A model generated the notes under the pieces. The model made no database searches, was not told the origin of the DNA, and saw nothing but the letters and a program-made list of their open reading frames with translations. This document shows, piece by piece, positions 4,846 through 7,775 of a stretch of 7,775 bases of DNA. The DNA lies in NCBI GenBank assembly GCA_015062715.1, contig SUUD01000091.1, positions 1 to 7,775 of the forward strand, in the 5' to 3' direction. The translations under genes were made by a program, and so were the position numbers. Origin of the DNA: Olsenella sp. GTDB taxonomy: Bacteria > Actinomycetota > Coriobacteriia > Coriobacteriales > Atopobiaceae. How positions within the stretch are numbered: position 1 is the stretch's first letter; every line of letters starts with the position of its first letter.

Positions 4846-4878
4846 AACCATATCCGCCGCGATGTTCTGTCACATTTG
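4846..4878 (-). promoter_or_regulatory. Conserved upstream block of the second SDR gene
   Basis: On the minus strand this reads CAAATG, six bases, AACATCGC, two bases, then CGGATATGGTT. These are the same three sub-blocks in the same order and near-identical spacing as at 3804-3833. It lies about 80-112 bp before the start at 4766, within the 196-bp divergent intergenic region. It is a candidate binding site for a regulator shared by both dehydrogenase genes, and could also affect the divergent gene at 4963. I see no convincing core promoter for either direction. Confidence 0.5.
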
Positions 4879-4962
4879 CCTGGCCGGCGCGGCCCGGGCT
4901 GTCTGAAGGCCCGCCAAACTGGGTATCTCGTGCATGACGCACGCACTCGAGAGGGGACCCTG

Positions 4963-5814
4963 ATGAACGACGGAACCAGGCGGACGGTCCGCAATTCGCT
5001 GATCGCGCTCCTGACCACGGGCATAGCCGCGGGAATAGGCGCCTTTGCGCACCTGGTGCGCAGCGCCGACCCGCACGTGACGCGCAAGACCATGTTCGGG
5101 CCGGCCGTGGTGGCCACGCTCGAGGGCGAGTCGGGCGAACGCGTGCGTGTGCTCTTCGTGGGCCGCTCGATCCAGAGCGGGACCTACCTGGAGCCCGGGC
5201 GCCGCTTTGATCCGCCGTTCGAGTACTACCGCGCGTTCGACCGCATGTTCGAGGAGGGCGCGGTGCCGGGCGGCGTGAGCCGGGTGCTGGCGCTGGGCGG
5301 CGGCGGTTACGCGTGGCCCAAGCACGCCATCGCGCACCACCCCGAGGTCTCGGTCGACGTAGTCGAGGTCGACCCGGCCATCACGCGCATCGCGCGCGAC
5401 CACTTCTTCCTGGACGAGCTGATCGAGAAGACGGGCTGCGTGAGAGACGGGCGCCTGGGCCTGATCTCTGCCGACGCCCGGGCATATCTGGGCGTGTGCG
5501 ACAAGACCTACGACGTGGTGATAGGCGACTGCTTCCGCGCGGCCGACCCCTACGCGCCGCTGGCCACGGCCGATGGCGTGCGCGCGGTGCGCGGCGTGCT
5601 GCGCGAGGGCGGCCTGTACCTGGCCAACGTGGTGGTGGGCCGCGACCCGGTGCCGCTGCAGCAGCTCTGCGAGGTGCTGGCGACCGCGTTCAAGCGTGTC
5701 TGGGTGCTGCCCTGCACGGACGAGTCGTTCTCGACCGACGACAACTACCTGGTGCTGGCGACGGACGCCGACCACGTCTTCGAGGGCGCGATTCCGTACG
5801 AGGTGTCCCAATAG
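4963..5814 (+). CDS. Membrane-anchored spermidine-synthase-like SAM-binding protein
   Basis: This is a 283-residue protein. Start ATG 4963 is preceded by GAGAGGGGA, and it begins with a basic N-terminus and one hydrophobic segment (about 12-32, SLIALLTTGIAAGIGAFAHL), so it is probably anchored in the membrane. The rest is a spermidine synthase/methyltransferase Rossmann domain. It has the nucleotide loop VLALGGGGYAWPKH (108-121), VEVDP (134-138) whose acidic residue holds the adenosyl ribose, ISADARAYL (168-176), and VVIGDCF (185-191) with Asp189 at the position of the catalytic Asp of aminopropyltransferases. Proteins of this kind are usually annotated 'fused MFS/spermidine synthase' or SAM-dependent methyltransferase. 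The full MFS part is absent here. No polyamine genes (speA, speD) are nearby, so true spermidine synthesis is uncertain. It is monocistronic and converges on purL. Confidence 0.8.
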   Translation: MNDGTRRTVRNSLIALLTTGIAAGIGAFAHLVRSADPHVTRKTMFGPAVVATLEGESGERVRVLFVGRSIQSGTYLEPGRRFDPPFEYYRAFDRMFEEGAVPGGVSRVLALGGGGYAWPKHAIAHHPEVSVDVVEVDPAITRIARDHFFLDELIEKTGCVRDGRLGLISADARAYLGVCDKTYDVVIGDCFRAADPYAPLATADGVRAVRGVLREGGLYLANVVVGRDPVPLQQLCEVLATAFKRVWVLPCTDESFSTDDNYLVLATDADHVFEGAIPYEVSQ

Positions 5815-5848
5815 CCACCGGGGGGCATGCCACCATACGGCTAAGAGA

Positions 5849-5884
5849 GGGGCTCCCGACCGCATGGCCGGGAGCCCCGTTTTT
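5849..5884 (+). terminator. Terminator between the convergent SAM-binding protein gene and purL
   Basis: Perfect 10-bp arms GGGGCTCCCG (5849-5858) and CGGGAGCCCC (5869-5878) are followed on the plus strand by GTTTTT. On the minus strand the hairpin is followed by CTCTCTT, a weaker T-rich tract. It therefore very probably terminates the plus-strand gene and may also serve purL from the other side. Confidence 0.88.
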
Positions 5885-5901
5885 GCCCCTGCGTTGGCGC
5901 C

Positions 5902-7775
5902 TTACGAGAAGTACTCCACGCCGCCCTCGAAGATGGGCTGGTAGGAGTTGCCGGGGACGTTCTTGTAGAGCCCGGCGCCGGAGCGCTCGCTGTGGCCCAT
6001 CTTGCCCAGGACGCGGCCGTCGGGGCTGGTGATGCCCTCGATGTTGAAGACCGAGCCGTTGGGGTTGGTCGTGAGGTGCTCGAGCGCGCGGCCGCTCGGC
6101 GCCACGTACTGGGTGGCAACCTGGCCGTGGGTGCGCAGCTCCTGGAGCATCTCGTCGGAGCACACGAAGCGGCCCTCGCCATGGCTGATCGCCACGTTGT
6201 AGATCTCGTCCATGCTGCACTTGGACAGCCACGGCGACAGGTTGGAGGCCACGCTGGTGCGGGCGAGGCGGCTCTGGTGGCGGCCGATGCTGTTGAACGT
6301 GAGCGTGGGGCAGTCCTCGTCCATGTCGCGGATGTCGCCGAACGGCACCAGGCCCAGCTTGACCAGCGCCTGGAAGCCGTTGCAGATGCCCAGCATGAGG
6401 CCGTCGCGCTCGTTGAGCAGGCGTCGTACCGCCTCGGTCACGGCCGGCGCGCGGAAGAACGCGGTGATGAACTTGGCCGAACCGTCGGGTTCGTCGCCGC
6501 CCGAGAAGCCGCCGGGGATCATGATGATCTGGCTGTCGTCGATGGCGGCGACCAGGGCCTCGGCGCTCTGGGCGACGGCCTGCGGCGTGAGGTTGTTGAT
6601 GACGAGGGTCTGCGCCACGGCGCCGGCGCGCTCGAAGGCGCGGGCGGTGTCGTACTCGCAGTTGGTGCCCGGGAACACGGGGATGATCACGCGCGGCTTG
6701 GCAAAGGCCGGGCCCGCGTAGACGTGGCGCTCGATGCCGCGCTCCTTGAGCTCGGTGGCGAAGCGGTCGAGGTCGAACTTGTCGACGTGGACCTCCTTGC
6801 CGCGGCTGCGGAACGGGAACACCGGCTCCATCTTGGCCTGCCAGGCCTCCTCGAGCTCGGGGAGGGCGACCTTCTCGCCGCAGGCCTCGATTGCGCGGTA
6901 GCCGATGACCTCGCCCAGGTCGGCCAGGGTGACGCCCTCGGGCGACTCGGGCAGGTCGATGTAGGACGAGACCTCGGCCACGAAGCTGCCGTACGCGGGC
7001 CAGAACAGCGACTCGAGCGTGTACTCGTCGCGCAGGCGCACACCCAGACGGTTGCCCACGCAGCCCTTGAAGAGCAGCTCGGCCAGGCTGCCGTAGCCCG
7101 GGGTCGAGATGGAGCGGATGCGGCCGCGGCCCAGGCGCTGCAGCTGCTCGACGTAGTCGAGGCAGGCGAGCAGCGACTGCGGCTCGGGGGTGATGCCGTC
7201 CTCGCCGTACTGCGGGACGACCACCACCAGGCGGCTGCCGGAGTGCTTGAACTCGGGGCTCTGGACCAGGTCGACCTTGCCCACCGCCGTGGCGAAGCTC
7301 ACGAGCGTGGGCGGCACGTCGAGGTCCTCGAAGCTGCCCGACATGGAGTCCTTGCCGCCAATGGAGCCAATGCCCAGGTCGGCCTGGGCCATGAGGGCGC
7401 CGAGAAGGGCGGCCGTGGGCTTGCCCCAACGCTCGGGGACGTCGCGCAGGCGCTCGAAGTACTCCTGGAAGGTGAGGTAGGCGTCCTTGTGCGAGAAGCC
7501 CGCGGCCACCAGCTTGGCGACCGACTCCACCACCGAGAGGTACGCGCCGGTGTACTGGTTGGCCTCCATGAGGAACGGGTTGAAGCCCCAGGCCATGCCC
7601 GAGCACGTGGTGGTCTCGCCGTCGACGGGCAGCTTGGCCACCATGGCGCTGGCCGGGGTGAGCTGCGTGACGCCGCCGAACGGCATGAGCACGGTGCCTG
7701 CGCCGATGGTGGAGTCGAAGCGCTCGGAGAGGCCCTTGTTGCAGGCCACGTTGATGTCGGTCACGAGCGACAGGA
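5902..7775 (-). CDS. purL: Phosphoribosylformylglycinamidine synthase, C-terminal part (5' end outside window)
   Basis: PurL makes FGAM from FGAR, glutamine and ATP, the fourth step of de novo purine synthesis in the cytoplasm. About 623 C-terminal residues are in the window, roughly half of the large single-chain type (about 1,200-1,300 aa). The frame continues unbroken to the right edge, so an apparent GTG start at 7764 is only an internal Val (LSLVTDINVACNKGLSERFDST). The first part is the second AIR-synthase-like half, with STIGAGTVLMPFGG and GIGSIGGKDSMSGSFEDL. From RVIIPVFPGTNCEYDTARAF onward comes the class I glutamine amidotransferase domain. The oxyanion segment is MIPGGFSGGDEP. The nucleophile Cys is in LGICNGFQ (codon at 6382-6384), and the His and Glu are in GHSER (5983-5997). 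All catalytic residues are present, so the enzyme should be active. No other pur gene is visible here. Confidence 0.96.
   Translation of the reverse strand, partial: LSLVTDINVACNKGLSERFDSTIGAGTVLMPFGGVTQLTPASAMVAKLPVDGETTTCSGMAWGFNPFLMEANQYTGAYLSVVESVAKLVAAGFSHKDAYLTFQEYFERLRDVPERWGKPTAALLGALMAQADLGIGSIGGKDSMSGSFEDLDVPPTLVSFATAVGKVDLVQSPEFKHSGSRLVVVVPQYGEDGITPEPQSLLACLDYVEQLQRLGRGRIRSISTPGYGSLAELLFKGCVGNRLGVRLRDEYTLESLFWPAYGSFVAEVSSYIDLPESPEGVTLADLGEVIGYRAIEACGEKVALPELEEAWQAKMEPVFPFRSRGKEVHVDKFDLDRFATELKERGIERHVYAGPAFAKPRVIIPVFPGTNCEYDTARAFERAGAVAQTLVINNLTPQAVAQSAEALVAAIDDSQIIMIPGGFSGGDEPDGSAKFITAFFRAPAVTEAVRRLLNERDGLMLGICNGFQALVKLGLVPFGDIRDMDEDCPTLTFNSIGRHQSRLARTSVASNLSPWLSKCSMDEIYNVAISHGEGRFVCSDEMLQELRTHGQVATQYVAPSGRALEHLTTNPNGSVFNIEGITSPDGRVLGKMGHSERSGAGLYKNVPGNSYQPIFEGGVEYFS

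Noticed and set aside
4591..4962. In-frame N-terminal extension of the spermidine-synthase-like protein by about 124 residues
   Set aside because: It runs antisense through the second SDR and the intergenic region; the ATG at 4963 has the good ribosome site and begins with a normal membrane segment.
5690..7606. Long minus-strand ORF in another frame of purL
   Set aside because: Arg/Pro/Gly-rich out-of-frame shadow; the purL frame carries all family motifs.
1..7775. CRISPR array, tRNA/rRNA gene, insertion sequence or prophage attachment site
   Set aside because: No regularly spaced repeats, no cloverleaf or rRNA signature and no transposase or integrase frame seen in the window.

Overview
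The window is GC-rich, with GC-ending codons in most genes, intrinsic terminators behind most genes and strong Shine-Dalgarno sites. It ends in a large single-chain PurL (synthetase plus glutaminase in one polypeptide). It also holds a MarR regulator with a His/Gly tail and two short-chain dehydrogenases. Together these suggest a high-GC Gram-positive bacterium, most likely a gut-type Coriobacteriia (Collinsella/Olsenella-like). That assignment is an inference from style and gene content; there is no rRNA here to prove it.

Layout. 1-196: C-terminal end of an unrecognised plus-strand gene. 259-717: a small lipoprotein of unknown function, with its own terminator. 777-1957: a compact plus-strand operon of three overlapping ORFs: a 58-aa unknown, an XRE-type helix-turn-helix protein with a 75-aa C-terminal tail, and a SecB-like chaperone. 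The operon starts in a 44-bp perfect palindrome that covers the likely promoter and ribosome binding site, and it ends in a terminator. This is the most interesting part of the window: its order resembles toxin-antitoxin-chaperone (TAC) loci, but no known toxin family is recognisable. 1983-2685: a MarR-type regulator whose promoter carries an 18-bp perfect inverted repeat, with a metal-binding-like tail. 2686-2884: non-coding, with short repeats and a long imperfect inverted repeat.

2885-4766: two minus-strand SDR oxidoreductases, each with its own terminator. They share a conserved non-coding block about 90-115 bp upstream of their starts, so they look co-regulated although separately transcribed. 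4963-5814: a plus-strand, membrane-anchored spermidine-synthase-like (SAM-binding Rossmann) protein, divergent from the second SDR. 5849-5884: a terminator between convergent genes. 5902-7775: the C-terminal half of purL on the minus strand, running off the window; this is a core purine biosynthesis gene.

The TAC-like operon and the MarR gene look like accessory, self-regulated units inserted among ordinary metabolic genes. The XRE/SecB-like genes use more AGA, AGG, ATA and CTT codons than their neighbours, which fits horizontal acquisition.
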